DNA from: Dickeya dianthicola NCPPB 453
GTDB lineage: Bacteria; Pseudomonadota; Gammaproteobacteria; Enterobacterales; Enterobacteriaceae
Direction: 5' to 3'
Length of the DNA stretch: 32,233 bases
Assembly (NCBI RefSeq): GCF_000365305.1
Contig: NZ_CM001841.1
Span: 730,384-762,616, forward strand
Part shown: one piece after another, positions 19,167-29,927 of the stretch
How the letters are laid out: every line of letters begins with the position of its first letter
Position numbering within the stretch: position 1 is the first letter of the stretch
Translations under genes and position numbers: made by a program
Notes under the pieces: generated by a model
Database searches by the model: none
What the model was told of the DNA's origin: nothing
Seen by the model: only the letters and a program-made list of their open reading frames with translations

Positions 19167-19414
19167 GGTGATAGTTTTCGCATGGTGAGGGTTAAGGCCA
19201 GTTAACGGGTTTCGTAAAATGGAAGGCATATGCTGCGCAGGGAATACTGCAAGGGCATGGCAGGGCGGTGACGATTTGGTGACGATGGTTTCCATAAGAT
19301 AAAACTGCTGCTGATGGCTTGTACTGCGGCGGGAAAAAGCGTTTGATGAACCGTTAAAAGTTTTTATAGTTAGTTATCAATTTTAGTTGGTTACCGATTT
19401 ATCCAGGAGGTTCT

Positions 19415-19843
19415 ATGTCCGTTTCTGCACGAAATCAATTGAGTGGAACAGTAGCCCGCGTGGCGGAAGGCGCGGTCAACAGTGAAGTGGTGCTAACGTT
19501 GGAAAGCGGCGAACAGCTGACTACCGTGATTACCCGCAGCAGCGTGACGACGCTCGGGCTGGCGCCCGGTAAAGCGGCGCTGGCGCTGATCAAGGCACCG
19601 TGGGTGATTCTGGCCTCGGCTGATTGCGGTCTGAACTTCTCCGCCCGTAATCAGTTCAGCGGCGCGATTGATGACGTGGTCAAAGGCGCGGTGCATGCCA
19701 CGGTGCATATCACCACCGCCAAAGGTCTGAAACTGACTGCCAGCGTCACCAACGAAAGCGTAGAAGAAATGGGGTTGCAGGTCGGATCGGCGGTCATTGC
19801 CCTGATCAAGGCCTCCAGCGTCATTCTGGCGACCCGCGCCTGA
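19415..19843 (+). CDS. Di-Mop molybdate-binding protein (molbindin, two TOBE/Mop domains)
   Basis: The 142-residue protein is an internal duplication. SARNQLSGTVARVAEGAVNS (from about residue 4) matches SARNQFSGAIDDVVKGAVHA (from about residue 76), and each half ends in a valine-rich strand (ALIKAPWVILA, ALIKASSVILA). These are Mop domains, which assemble into rings that bind molybdate or tungstate. Molbindins are cytoplasmic and are thought to store or buffer the oxyanion. An excellent ribosome site, CCAGGAGG, precedes the ATG. No modABC or molybdoenzyme genes are present in this window, so the gene stands alone, divergent from the importer operon. Binding is inferred from the fold. Confidence 0.88.
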   Translation: MSVSARNQLSGTVARVAEGAVNSEVVLTLESGEQLTTVITRSSVTTLGLAPGKAALALIKAPWVILASADCGLNFSARNQFSGAIDDVVKGAVHATVHITTAKGLKLTASVTNESVEEMGLQVGSAVIALIKASSVILATRA

Positions 19844-20099
19844 CGGCGTGCGGCCGCGACATCGCCGCCGCACACCATCTTTACACTCGAATCCCTCCTT
19901 TCTTCGGCGGATTTCGGGTAATCTGAGTCGTTTTTTAGCGGCAGAAACGCCGGGTATTCACCGGGTGATTATTTGCCGCAAATTTCTCCTCTTTTTTTCA
20001 CATTGACTGTGTTTCTCTCCGGGCTATCTGGATAACGACAATGTCGTGCATGGTTAGTTGGTTAAACTGGCTGGTATGACAATCAAGAAGACGTTCACA

Positions 20100-21020
20100 A
20101 TGACTCAACAAACCTTTACCCGGGACTTGTTCCATCCTCGCTACTGGCTGCTGTGGTTCGGCCTTGCCGTGCTGTTTCTGCTGGTGCAGTTGCCTTATCC
20201 GCTGTTGATGCGGTTGGGCAGTTGGTTGGGGCGCAGTTCCCGTTATTTTCTCAAACGTCGGGTGAGCATTGCCCGCCGTAATCTGGAACTCTGTTTCCCC
20301 GATATGCCGGCATCGCAGCGCGAAGCGATGCTGGAGGCGAATTTCGCCTCGCTGGGAATGGCGCTGATGGAAACCGGCATGGCCTGGTTCTGGTCGGACA
20401 GGCGGGTCAGGGCGTGGTTCGAGGTATCCGGCCTCGAAAACCTTCAGCATGCCGGGCGTGAACAGCGCGGTGTGATGGTGATTGGCGTTCATTTTATGTC
20501 GCTGGAACTGGGTGGCCGTGCGATGGGGCTGTGCCAACCGATGATGGCGATGTACCGGCGGCATAACAATAAACTGATGGAACTGGTGCAGACCTGGGGG
20601 CGTTCCCGCTCCAATAAGGCGATGATTGACCGCAAGGATCTGCGCGGCATGGTGCAGGCGCTGAAGAGCGGCGAAGCGGTATGGTTCGCTCCCGATCAGG
20701 ATTACGGCCCGAAAGGCAGCGTGTTCGCGCCTTTCTTTGCGGTGGAGCAGGCAGCGACGACCTGCGGCACGTTTACCATCCATCGTCTGGCCAAACCGGC
20801 GATGATCACCACGGTACTGATTCGCAAGCCGAACCGGCAGGGGTATAAACTGGTGATTGAACCGGAACTGGAGGATTACCCAAGCCAGGATCAGCAGCAG
20901 GCGGCGCAGTACATGAACCGAGTGATTGAGCGGGAGATTCTGCGTGCGCCGGAACAGTATTTATGGATGCACCGTCGCTTCAAGACTCGCCCGTTCGGCG
21001 AGGCGTCGCTGTACCGCTAA
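20100..21020 (+). CDS. lpxP: Lipid A acyltransferase LpxP (palmitoleoyl transferase)
   Basis: The ATG at 20100 gives 306 residues, the family length; an upstream start at 20058 would add residues without conservation. One N-terminal membrane helix (about 16-35) anchors the enzyme at the inner membrane. The HX4E catalytic motif is H131-E136 in GVHFMSLELGGR. The neighbouring LCQPMMAMYRRHNN and WFAPDQDYGPKGS segments match LpxP better than its paralogue LpxL as I recall the sequences. In E. coli LpxP puts palmitoleate on Kdo2-lipid IVA in the cold. Temperature control cannot be seen here. The LpxL role may be carried elsewhere in the genome. Confidence 0.9.
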   Translation: MTQQTFTRDLFHPRYWLLWFGLAVLFLLVQLPYPLLMRLGSWLGRSSRYFLKRRVSIARRNLELCFPDMPASQREAMLEANFASLGMALMETGMAWFWSDRRVRAWFEVSGLENLQHAGREQRGVMVIGVHFMSLELGGRAMGLCQPMMAMYRRHNNKLMELVQTWGRSRSNKAMIDRKDLRGMVQALKSGEAVWFAPDQDYGPKGSVFAPFFAVEQAATTCGTFTIHRLAKPAMITTVLIRKPNRQGYKLVIEPELEDYPSQDQQQAAQYMNRVIEREILRAPEQYLWMHRRFKTRPFGEASLYR

Positions 21021-21030
21021 GGCCGGGTGC

Positions 21031-21060
21031 AAAAAAAAGTGGCTGCCCGAAGGCAGCCAC
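21031..21060 (-). terminator. Rho-independent terminator of the small-ORF transcript
   Basis: A 9-bp stem (GTGGCTGCC, 21039-21047, with GGCAGCCAC, 21052-21060; loop CGAA on the plus strand) is followed on the minus strand by eight T. It lies 27 bases after the second small ORF. Plus-strand transcripts from lpxP would get the hairpin without the T-run. Confidence 0.9.
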
Positions 21061-21086
21061 AATAATAAGGAGAGAATGACTGATGA

Positions 21087-21173
21087 TTAACGAAACAGCG
21101 CGTAGGGATTAACACCGCGGTAGGTTTTGCCCAGCGCTTTTAGGATTTGAGTGATTTGACGGACCGTACTCAT
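21087..21173 (-). CDS. 28-residue small protein, AzuC-like
   Basis: ATG at 21173 preceded by GGGGGAA encodes 28 residues starting MSTVRQITQILKALGKTY and ending RGVNPYALFR. E. coli AzuC, as I remember it, also has 28 residues and ends KTFKDVPPGNMFR; K16, T17, V21, P23, F27 and R28 fall in the same columns, and Y18/R19 are conservative. The N-terminal part could form an amphipathic helix. AzuC is a membrane-associated peptide from a dual-function RNA that is reported to bind the glycerol-3-phosphate dehydrogenase GlpD. The ORF is second in a short transcript with its own promoter, CRP-type sites and terminator. Homology is by eye, so moderate certainty for function, higher for being translated. 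Confidence 0.65.
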   Translation of the reverse strand: MSTVRQITQILKALGKTYRGVNPYALFR

Positions 21174-21199
21174 GATGTTTCCCCCTACGCATAAAAGAA

Positions 21200-21271
21200 T
21201 TAGTGGTTGAATGTACCGAAGTTGATGGTGAAGTTTTCAAACATGGCGATAATTTTGTGCAGCAGTTTCAT
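21200..21271 (-). CDS. 23-residue small protein, possibly AzuC-related
   Basis: ATG at 21271 follows GAGGAA and encodes 23 residues: MKLLHKIIAMFENFTINF, then GTFNH. The first 18 residues share M1, K2, L3, M10, F11, N13 and F18 with the N-terminus of E. coli AzuC as I recall it, and could form an amphipathic helix (hydrophobic I/L/F against K/H/E/N). It is the first ORF of the transcript that also carries the 28-residue ORF, 26 bases downstream. The two may be diverged duplicates. No other function can be read from the sequence. Confidence 0.6.
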   Translation of the reverse strand: MKLLHKIIAMFENFTINFGTFNH

Positions 21272-21302
21272 TGTCGTATTCCTCTGTGTGATTCATTATT
21301 TA

Positions 21303-21318
21303 TGTGATGTGGCTCACG
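21303..21318. promoter_or_regulatory. CRP-type site near the start of the small-ORF transcript
   Basis: TGTGA-N6-TCACG (21303-21318) departs from the CRP core by one base. It lies at the expected transcription start, where CRP would more probably repress than activate. Confidence 0.6.
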
Positions 21319-21324
21319 TTTTTA

Positions 21325-21353
21325 AAGATACACCCTGCTCAGAGAGTGGTCAA
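21325..21353 (-). promoter_or_regulatory. Sigma-70-type promoter of the small-ORF transcript
   Basis: On the minus strand TTGACC (21353-21348), a 17-base spacer and TATCTT (21330-21325) form a good promoter. A start near 21318 would give a transcript of about 290 nt ending at the terminator at 21031. Confidence 0.65.
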
Positions 21354-21355
21354 CT

Positions 21356-21379
21356 TTTATGTGATGCACATCACATAAA
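21356..21379. promoter_or_regulatory. Near-perfect CRP-type palindrome upstream of the small-ORF promoter
   Basis: TGTGA-N6-TCACA (core 21360-21375) sits in a 24-base palindrome with 11-base arms and a CA centre. This is the full CRP consensus core. Its centre is about 49 bases upstream of the predicted start. It could also act on the plus strand towards ghxP, but that gene starts over 450 bases away. Confidence 0.75.
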
Positions 21380-21394
21380 TATGAACATGCAGTC

Positions 21395-21747
21395 TGCTCT
21401 TCCTGAACCGCAGTTTTATTTTCTTTCATACTCAAGATGTTGCTATTCGACCGGTGGCGAGGACGGGTTGGCCTGACGATCGCGGCAACGGCATGTGCGT
21501 TTGGTTTGCGCCATTTTCAGCGCGATCACGGCGTGAATGCAGGGAATAGCAGTTGAAATGGATGTCCCGAAGGCAGGATAATCTGCCGCCTCAATAACGA
21601 CTGGCAGGATTCAGCCGCTTTGTAACGCAACGGTTAATCGTTTGCGTGTCAGGCTGGCGTGGGAAAACGGCAGGCTGTCCGGCGTCTGGCAAGGGGTGTC
21701 AAATCACACCGCTATCACCGAATACTGGCCAGGCGTTGGTCACGGCG
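21395..21747. other. Intergenic stretch without a recognised gene
   Basis: I see no supported ORF or RNA gene in these 350 bases. A plus-strand frame at 21207-21476 is antisense to the small ORFs and its residues are not protein-like. A palindrome-like pair ACGCAA/TTGCGT (21625-21647) resembles PurR half-sites but has the wrong spacing. Confidence 0.5.
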
Positions 21748-21810
21748 CTTGATAACCATAACGTTTGATAACCATAGCGTTTGACAACCATAACGTTTGA
21801 TAATCCAACG
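21748..21810. repeat. 16-bp tandem repeat, four copies (array C)
   Basis: Units of the form TTTGATAACCATAACG occupy 21748-21763, 21764-21779, 21780-21795 and, with one base less, 21796-21810; a decayed fifth follows. The array lies 30-95 bases upstream of ghxP and may fall within its 5' untranslated region. Confidence 0.8.
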
Positions 21811-21842
21811 TTTAATAACAACGACATTTCAGGGGATACACC

Positions 21843-23210
21843 ATGTCCAATACCACTCGTCAGGCTGACGATGCGGCTCGTCCCGCAGGCGCGCTTGATG
21901 CTTTTTTCAAGATTACGCAGCGCGGCAGCAGCGTTCGTCAGGAAGTGCTGGCGGGCCTGACCACTTTTCTGGCGATGGTTTACTCGGTTATCGTCGTGCC
22001 GGGTATGCTGGGTAAAGCCGGTTTTCCGCCTGCGACGGTGTTTGTGGCGACCTGTCTGGTGGCCGGGTTCGGTTCACTGCTGATGGGGTTGTGGGCCAAC
22101 CTGCCGATGGCCATCGGTTGTGCGATTTCGCTGACTGCGTTTACCGCCTTCAGTCTGGTGCTGGGTCAGCATATCAGCGTGCCGGTTGCGCTGGGCGCCA
22201 TCTTTATGATGGGCGTACTGTTTACCGTTATTTCCGCTACCGGCATCCGCTCCTGGATCCTGCGCAATCTGCCGATAGGCGTGGCGCACGGCGCTGGTAT
22301 CGGTATCGGCCTGTTCCTGCTGATTATTGCCGCCAACGGCATTGGTCTGGTGATCAAGAACCCGATCGATGGGTTGCCGGTGGCGCTGGGGCATTTCACC
22401 GCGTTTCCGGTGGTGATGTCGCTGATCGGTCTGGCCGCTACCATCGGTCTTGAAAAACGCCGCGTGCCGGGCGGGATTTTGCTGGTGATCGTCGCTATTT
22501 CGGTCATCGGCCTGATTTTTGACCCGAACGTGAAATACCAGGGATTGTTTGCCCTGCCGAGCCTGACCGACGCTAACGGTCAGTCGCTGATTTTCAGCCT
22601 TGATATCAAGGGCGCGTTACAGCCGGTGGTGCTGCCGAGCGTGCTGGCGCTGGTGATGACGGCGGTGTTTGACGCTACCGGCACTATTCGCGCGGTGGCC
22701 GGGCAGGCCAACCTGCTGGACAAAGACGGCCAGATTATCAATGGCGGCCGTGCGCTGACTGCTGACTCCGTCAGCAGCATTTTCGCAAGCCTGGTGGGAA
22801 CGTCGCCGGCGGCGGTTTACATTGAGTCCGCCGCGGGCACCGCCGCAGGCGGCAAAACTGGCCTGACCGCGACCGTGGTGGGCGTGCTGTTTCTGTTGAT
22901 CCTGTTCCTGTCGCCGCTGTCCTATCTGGTGCCGGCTTATGCGACGGCGCCGGCGCTGATGTATGTCGGGCTGCTGATGCTGAGCAATGTCTCCAAACTG
23001 GATTTCAACGACTTTGTGGACGCCATGTCCGGTCTGGTATGCGCGGTATTCATCGTGCTGACCTGTAATATCGTTACCGGCATCATGCTGGGCTTTGGTT
23101 CGCTGGTACTGGGCCGCGTGTTCTCCGGCGAGTGGCGCAAGCTGAATGTCGGCACCGTAATTATCGCCGTGGCGCTGGTAGTGTTTTACGCTGGCGGCTG
23201 GGCGCTCTAA
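21843..23210 (+). CDS. ghxP: Guanine/hypoxanthine permease GhxP (YjcD)
   Basis: The 455-residue inner-membrane proton symporter belongs to the AzgA branch of NCS2 purine permeases. It contains about 14 hydrophobic segments and the family stretches [36 protein letters not shown] and [16 protein letters not shown]. It is very similar to E. coli YjcD/GhxP as I recall it. The ATG at 21843 follows GGGGATACACC. It is followed by yjcE and then, on the other strand, actP-yjcH-acs, the same neighbourhood as in E. coli, which supports orthology. A strong terminator follows 24 bases after the stop, so it is monocistronic. Confidence 0.93.
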   Translation: MSNTTRQADDAARPAGALDAFFKITQRGSSVRQEVLAGLTTFLAMVYSVIVVPGMLGKAGFPPATVFVATCLVAGFGSLLMGLWANLPMAIGCAISLTAFTAFSLVLGQHISVPVALGAIFMMGVLFTVISATGIRSWILRNLPIGVAHGAGIGIGLFLLIIAANGIGLVIKNPIDGLPVALGHFTAFPVVMSLIGLAATIGLEKRRVPGGILLVIVAISVIGLIFDPNVKYQGLFALPSLTDANGQSLIFSLDIKGALQPVVLPSVLALVMTAVFDATGTIRAVAGQANLLDKDGQIINGGRALTADSVSSIFASLVGTSPAAVYIESAAGTAAGGKTGLTATVVGVLFLLILFLSPLSYLVPAYATAPALMYVGLLMLSNVSKLDFNDFVDAMSGLVCAVFIVLTCNIVTGIMLGFGSLVLGRVFSGEWRKLNVGTVIIAVALVVFYAGGWAL

Positions 23211-23234
23211 GCCGTCCGCATAGCATGATGCGCT

Positions 23235-23261
23235 AAGGGGAACTGCGGTTCCCCTTTTTTA
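23235..23261 (+). terminator. Rho-independent terminator after ghxP
   Basis: A 9-bp stem AAGGGGAAC (23235-23243) with GTTCCCCTT (23248-23256), loop TGCG, continues into a T-run. Confidence 0.92.
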
Positions 23262-23420
23262 TTTCTCTGTGCCGAAGGCGCTGATTTTTTGTCATCGTTT
23301 CCTGTTCATCGCACAATATCTTGTTATTATTCATAAAGATCATCCATCGGATGGTGCAGTCGGCGCCCGATGGCGGCTACCCGGAGTCCTTTCATGTAAC
23401 GGCAATCAACCAGGGAACAC

Positions 23421-25067
23421 ATGGAAATATTTTTCACCATTCTGATCATGACGCTGATCGTTTCTCTTTCTGGCGTGGCGACGCGCCTCCTGCCTTTCCA
23501 GATACCGCTGCCGCTGATGCAGATAGCGCTGGGCGCCATGCTGGCCTGGCCGCAATTCGGCCTGCATGTCGATTTCAATCCCGAATTGTTTATGGTGTTG
23601 TTTATCCCGCCGTTGTTGTTCGCCGATGGTTGGAAAACCTCTACCCGCGAGTTTCTGCACCATATGCGTGAGATTCTGGGGCTGGCGCTGGTGCTGGTGG
23701 TGATTACCGTGGTGGGTATCGGTTACCTGCTGCACTGGATGATCCCGGAAATGCCGCTGGTGGCCGCCTTTGCGTTGGCTGCCGTCCTGTCCCCCACCGA
23801 TGCGGTGGCCCTGTCCGGTATTGTCGGTGAAGACCGGATCCCGAAAAAGCTGATGGGGATCCTACAGGGCGAGGCGTTAATGAACGACGCCTCGGCGTTG
23901 GTATCGCTCAAGTTTGCGGTGGCGATCGCGATGGGAACGATGGTGTTCACCGTTTCCGGCGCCACGCTGGCGTTTTTACAAGTGGCGCTGGGCGGCCTGC
24001 TGGCCGGGCTCGGCGTCACCTGGGTGTACAGCAAATCCCTGTCGCTGCTCGGCCATCAGAATGATGACGATGCCGCCACCCAAATCGTATTACTGCTGCT
24101 GTTGCCGTTCGCTGCTTACCTGATCGCCGAACATTTCGGCGTATCGGGCATTCTGGCGGCGGTGGCATCGGGGATGACTATCAGCCGAACCCAGCTGTTG
24201 CGGCAAGCGCCGCTCAACATGCGGCTGCGCGCCAACGGCGTGTGGAACATGCTGGAGTTTGTGTTCAACGGCATGGTGTTCCTGATGCTGGGGTTGCAAC
24301 TGCCCGGCGTGATTGAAGAGTCGATTGTGCAGGCGGAACTGGATCCGACCATCGAAACCTGGATGCTGTTCGCCGATATCGCCCTGATCTATTGCGCCTT
24401 GCTGCTGTTGCGGTTTGCCTGGCTGTCGCTGATGAAACTCTACAGCCGTTATGTACAGAGCAAGCGTCCGATGTTGTTTGCCGACTACACCTCGCGCGAG
24501 ATCTGGATCAGCACCTTTGCCGGGGTTCGGGGTGCCATCACGCTGGCGGGCGTGTTATCTATCCCGCTGTTTCTGGGCAACGGCGAGCCGTTTCCGTCGC
24601 GTTATCAACTGGTGTTTATCGCCACCGGCGTGATCCTGTTTTCACTGCTGTGCGGCGTGATGGCGTTACCGCTGTTGCTCAGAGGCATTACGCTGACCGA
24701 CCACAGCGTGCAGAAAAAAGAGGAACGCATCGCACGGGTGACGATGGCGCAGGTCGCGATTGATAGCCTGAAAAAAATGCAGGAGCGACTGGCGGCGGAC
24801 CGGGAAGAGAATCTGGACGATCAGGTGCTGGCGGAGGTGAGCGCCCGCGTCATCGGTATGTTGCATCGCCGCGTGGCGGGTACCGACGGGCTGGAAAACA
24901 ACATGGCGGTAGAGAATCTGGAACGGCGCTTTCGTCTGGCCGCCGTCAGTGCAGAGCGCGCCGAACTGTATCACCTGCGCGCCACGCAGCGCATCAGCAA
25001 CGAAACGCTGCAAAAGATGCTGCGGGAACTGGATTTGCTGGAAGCGGTGCTGAGTGAGAAGGTGTAA
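23421..25067 (+). CDS. yjcE: CPA1-family Na+/H+ antiporter YjcE
   Basis: The 548-residue inner-membrane antiporter has about 12 helices in residues 1-420. Ion-binding motifs of the CPA1 fold are clear: SPTDAVAL with D127 and GEALMNDASAL with N155-D156. A cytoplasmic tail (about 425-548) is rich in charged helices (KKEERIARVTMAQVAIDSL, LRELDLLEAVLSEKV). E. coli YjcE has 549 residues and the same position between ghxP and actP. The ATG at 23421 is preceded by AGGGAA. The transported cation is not settled by the sequence; Na+ or K+ are both possible. Confidence 0.9.
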   Translation: MEIFFTILIMTLIVSLSGVATRLLPFQIPLPLMQIALGAMLAWPQFGLHVDFNPELFMVLFIPPLLFADGWKTSTREFLHHMREILGLALVLVVITVVGIGYLLHWMIPEMPLVAAFALAAVLSPTDAVALSGIVGEDRIPKKLMGILQGEALMNDASALVSLKFAVAIAMGTMVFTVSGATLAFLQVALGGLLAGLGVTWVYSKSLSLLGHQNDDDAATQIVLLLLLPFAAYLIAEHFGVSGILAAVASGMTISRTQLLRQAPLNMRLRANGVWNMLEFVFNGMVFLMLGLQLPGVIEESIVQAELDPTIETWMLFADIALIYCALLLLRFAWLSLMKLYSRYVQSKRPMLFADYTSREIWISTFAGVRGAITLAGVLSIPLFLGNGEPFPSRYQLVFIATGVILFSLLCGVMALPLLLRGITLTDHSVQKKEERIARVTMAQVAIDSLKKMQERLAADREENLDDQVLAEVSARVIGMLHRRVAGTDGLENNMAVENLERRFRLAAVSAERAELYHLRATQRISNETLQKMLRELDLLEAVLSEKV

Positions 25068-25092
25068 AAAAACGGGGAGCAACACGCTCCCC
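25066..25092 (-). terminator. Rho-independent terminator of the acs-yjcH-actP operon
   Basis: On the minus strand the stem GGGGAGC/GCTCCCC (25074-25092) is followed by seven T (25066-25072), 24 bases after the actP stop. The same A-run overlaps the yjcE stop codon region on the plus strand. Confidence 0.9.
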
Positions 25093-25115
25093 GGTTGTCG
25101 TGAGCCCCGTCTTTC

Positions 25116-26774
25116 TCAGTGAGACGACCCTTTGGAGATGCCAAGACCGGTTTGCGAACGGATGAATTGTGCCTTGAACTTACCGCGTTCTTCGACGGCG
25201 TTGAGTGAATTATCGGTAATCGAGAAAAACCAGATACCGATAAACGCCACCAGCATTGAGAACAGCGCCGGGTATTCATACGGATAAATCGGGCTGGCGT
25301 GACCGAGGATTTTCACCCAGATGGTCGGCCCCAGAATCATCAGGACTATCGCTGTCAGCAGCCCGGCCCAGCCGCCGATCATGGCGCCGCGGGTAGTCAG
25401 TTTGGACCAGTACATCGACAGCAGGATAATCGGGAAGTTGCAGCTGGCGGCAATCGAGAACGCCAGCCCGACCATAAAGGCGATATTCTGGTTTTCGAAC
25501 AGAATCCCCAGCAGGATGGCGATCACCCCCAACGCCAGCACCGTGAGTTTCGACACCTTCAACTCGTCGCGCTCGGTAGCCTGGCCCTTCTTGATGACGT
25601 TTGAATACAGGTCATGCGACACGGCCGATGCGCCGGCCAGCGTCAGCCCGGCCACCACCGCCAGAATGGTGGCGAAGGCCACGGCGGAGATAAAGCCGAG
25701 GAAGAAGTTGCCGCCTACCGCATTAGCCAGGTGTATCGCCGCCATGTTGTTGCCGCCGATCAGCGCGCCGGCGGCGTCCTTAAATGCCGGGTTGGCGCCC
25801 ACCAGCAGAATCGCGCCGAAACCGATGATGAAGGTCAGGAAGTAGAAATACCCCATGAAACCGGTGGCGAAAAACACGCTCTTGCGCGCTTCCTTGGCGT
25901 TACTCACGGTGAAGAAACGCATCAGAATGTGCGGCAGACCCGCGGTGCCGAACATCAACGCCAGCCCGAGAGACAGCGCGGAAATCGGGTCTGATACCAG
26001 CCCGCCGGGTTTCATGATCGCGATGCCTTTGGCGTGAACCTTCGTCGCTTCGGTAAACAGGCTATCGAAGCTGAAGTTAACCGTTTTCAGCACCATGATC
26101 GCCATGAAGGTTGCGCCGCACAGCAACAATACCGCTTTGATGATTTGCACCCAGGTGGTGGCCAACATGCCGCCGAACAGCACGTACATCACCATCAGAA
26201 TGCCGACCAGCACCACCGCGATATGGTAGTTCAGCCCGAACAGCAACTGAATCAGCTTACCGGCGCCCACCATCTGGGCAATCAGGTACAGCGCCACCAC
26301 CACCAGCGAACCGCAGGCGGACAGGGTACGAATCGGCTTTTGTTGTAGCCGGTACGAGGCTACGTCGGCAAAGGTGTAACGGCCCAGATTGCGCAGCCGT
26401 TCCGCGATCAGAAACAGGATGATCGGCCAGCCCACCAGAAAGCCGAGCGAGTAGATCAGGCCGTCAAAGCCAGATGTGTACACCAGTGCCGAAATGCCGA
26501 GAAACGAGGCCGCGGACATGTAGTCGCCGGCAATCGCCAGCCCGTTTTGAAAGCCGGTAATGTTGCCGCCCGCGGTGTAGTAATCGCTGCGCGAACGGGT
26601 GCGTTTAGAAGCCCAGTAGGTGATGTAGAGCGTTGCCGCCACGAACAGCACAAACAGCGCGATGGCCTGAATATTCAGCGGTTGCTTCTGGACGTTGCCG
26701 GAAACGGCATCCGCTGCCTGCGCCCATACCGGTAGCCCCAGCAACGCGGTCAGCAGGAAAATGCGGCTTTTCAT
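25116..26774 (-). CDS. actP: Acetate/glycolate permease ActP (sodium:solute symporter family)
   Basis: The 552-residue protein has a cleavable-looking N-terminus ([20 protein letters not shown]) and 13 hydrophobic helices of the SSS family. Core motifs include [33 protein letters not shown] and [18 protein letters not shown]. In E. coli ActP (549 residues) takes up acetate and glycolate. The start overlaps the end of yjcH by four bases (ATGA), so the two are translationally coupled. It is the last gene of acs-yjcH-actP. Confidence 0.95.
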   Translation of the reverse strand: MKSRIFLLTALLGLPVWAQAADAVSGNVQKQPLNIQAIALFVLFVAATLYITYWASKRTRSRSDYYTAGGNITGFQNGLAIAGDYMSAASFLGISALVYTSGFDGLIYSLGFLVGWPIILFLIAERLRNLGRYTFADVASYRLQQKPIRTLSACGSLVVVALYLIAQMVGAGKLIQLLFGLNYHIAVVLVGILMVMYVLFGGMLATTWVQIIKAVLLLCGATFMAIMVLKTVNFSFDSLFTEATKVHAKGIAIMKPGGLVSDPISALSLGLALMFGTAGLPHILMRFFTVSNAKEARKSVFFATGFMGYFYFLTFIIGFGAILLVGANPAFKDAAGALIGGNNMAAIHLANAVGGNFFLGFISAVAFATILAVVAGLTLAGASAVSHDLYSNVIKKGQATERDELKVSKLTVLALGVIAILLGILFENQNIAFMVGLAFSIAASCNFPIILLSMYWSKLTTRGAMIGGWAGLLTAIVLMILGPTIWVKILGHASPIYPYEYPALFSMLVAFIGIWFFSITDNSLNAVEERGKFKAQFIRSQTGLGISKGSSH

Positions 26775-27082
26775 TTTTGCACCTCGTTCAGCAATGCCTT
26801 GGTCAGGCGGTCAAATTCGCCATTGGCGCGGTAGACATAAATACCGGTAAGCACAAAGGAGATGACAATGAGCCCAATACCCAGCGGGATGCCGCGGGTC
26901 GTCCCCGCGCCGGGTGCTATCGGCGTACCCAGCCAGCCCGGCGCAAAGGCGATCAACAGAATGAAACCGACGTACAACACCAGCATGATCAGCGAAAGCA
27001 AGGCGGCAAAACGCTGCCGCTTATGGACCAGTTCTTTAAATAGTGGGTTATCCTCAATCCGTTGATAAATGAGATCATTCAT
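26771..27082 (-). CDS. yjcH: DUF485 inner-membrane protein YjcH
   Basis: Two ATG codons lie in tandem (27085 and 27082). The second has the better spacing (7 bases) from GGAG and gives the family N-terminus [15 protein letters not shown]; a longer frame to 27148 is not conserved. The 103-residue protein has two membrane helices (about 25-48 and 65-85) and the DUF485 sequence [12 protein letters not shown]. Its role is unproven; it always accompanies ActP and may help its assembly or activity. It is the middle gene of the acs operon. Confidence 0.92.
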   Translation of the reverse strand: MNDLIYQRIEDNPLFKELVHKRQRFAALLSLIMLVLYVGFILLIAFAPGWLGTPIAPGAGTTRGIPLGIGLIVISFVLTGIYVYRANGEFDRLTKALLNEVQK

Positions 27083-27147
27083 CATAAATCTCCAGTCAGA
27101 TAAGTCGCGCTGCCCTCGCGGACAGCTGCTTTTCAGGTGCCACCACA

Positions 27148-27174
27148 CACCAGACGGCGTAATGCGGTCTGGTG
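27148..27174 (-). other. Stem-loop between acs and yjcH
   Basis: An 8-bp stem CACCAGAC/GTCTGGTG with an 11-base loop (27148-27174) lies in the acs-yjcH gap. No T-run follows on the minus strand, so it is not a classic terminator. It could protect or process the acs message so that acs is made in excess over the transporter genes (inference). Confidence 0.45.
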
Positions 27175-27202
27175 CGGGCGACGCTGTTTTATCGGATGAC
27201 GG

Positions 27203-29164
<1,962 letters not shown>

Positions 29165-29358
29165 AGCGCTTCTCCTTAAACATTGTTAATATTATGTCAA
29201 TCAATGGTTAATAACACTGAGCCGTTAACATTTGTTTCTTTTTTGCGCGATAGATCACGCATTGCTGGAAAGAGCGGAGGTGTTTGCTTTTAAGATGAGA
29301 TGTTTACTTTTAAGGGTAGTCTTAGATTGGCGGCAGGCAGCCAAAGCACACCAGTTTA

Positions 29359-29374
29359 TGAGACTTTGCTCACG
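29359..29374. promoter_or_regulatory. CRP-like site upstream of acs
   Basis: On the minus strand CGTGA-N6-TCTCA (29374-29359) agrees with the CRP core at 8 of 10 positions, about 200 bases before acs. A weaker half-site (TCACG at 29255-29259) lies closer. E. coli acs is CRP-activated from two sites, so this is plausible, but the match is imperfect. Confidence 0.4.
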
Positions 29375-29927
29375 TTTTTGTTACCGGCACGCCTTTCTGT
29401 AGCTTCGTGAAGGGAATAGTTAATGAAAATGACTATTTCATCGATATTAACTATCATTAATAAGAATTTGATCGGACGATATGATCAAACAAGCAAAAGA
29501 TCGCCTTTATTTGAACGATCGACTCTCGGCGGAAACAGATATAGTGCTGATGATCCCTAAAAAGGTGACATTTAATGCCCTTTTTTCGTTACAAAACTGT
29601 TTTAATTGTAAACAATTCGAAGCGATAAATGGACTGATCATTGTGATAGATAATTTCGACTTTCAGTCCTCCGCAAGACGTGGGATATAATTTAACAAAG
29701 CATAATATCTATATTGTTTGGACTGCATAATAACGTAGGGAATTACGTTCTTGCTCAAAATGCTCTTTGTTCTGGTTGGTTGAATTCTAATTATATCAAC
29801 GGTTTAATTATTGCATTTACCAGGTAATTTATCTGGTCGACTTTAAAACTATCTCTGACTTCCCAAGCCGTCGACATTTAGGCCGCTTTAGGGGGATAGA
29901 TTTCACATAGCAAGAAGCAGAGGACAT
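29375..29927. other. AT-rich intergenic region between acs and the PAS-like gene
   Basis: About 550 AT-rich bases hold no supported gene. A 69-codon frame (29481-29690) lacks a ribosome site and any family I recognise. A pair of imperfect copies of TGTTTGCTTTTAAGATGA and its neighbour (29280-29320) lies just before this stretch. Confidence 0.5.

Noticed and set aside
17958-19205. A 415-codon plus-strand ORF opposite the permease genes
   Set aside because: It is antisense to two clear membrane-protein genes, is extremely rich in Gln, Arg and His, and shows no family motifs; it reflects GC-rich codon bias.
21624-21647. PurR operator upstream of ghxP
   Set aside because: ACGCAA and TTGCGT half-sites are present but 11 bases apart instead of 4 as in the PurR box.
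29481-29690. 69-codon ORF upstream of the PAS-like gene
   Set aside because: No ribosome site, AT-rich codons, no recognisable family.
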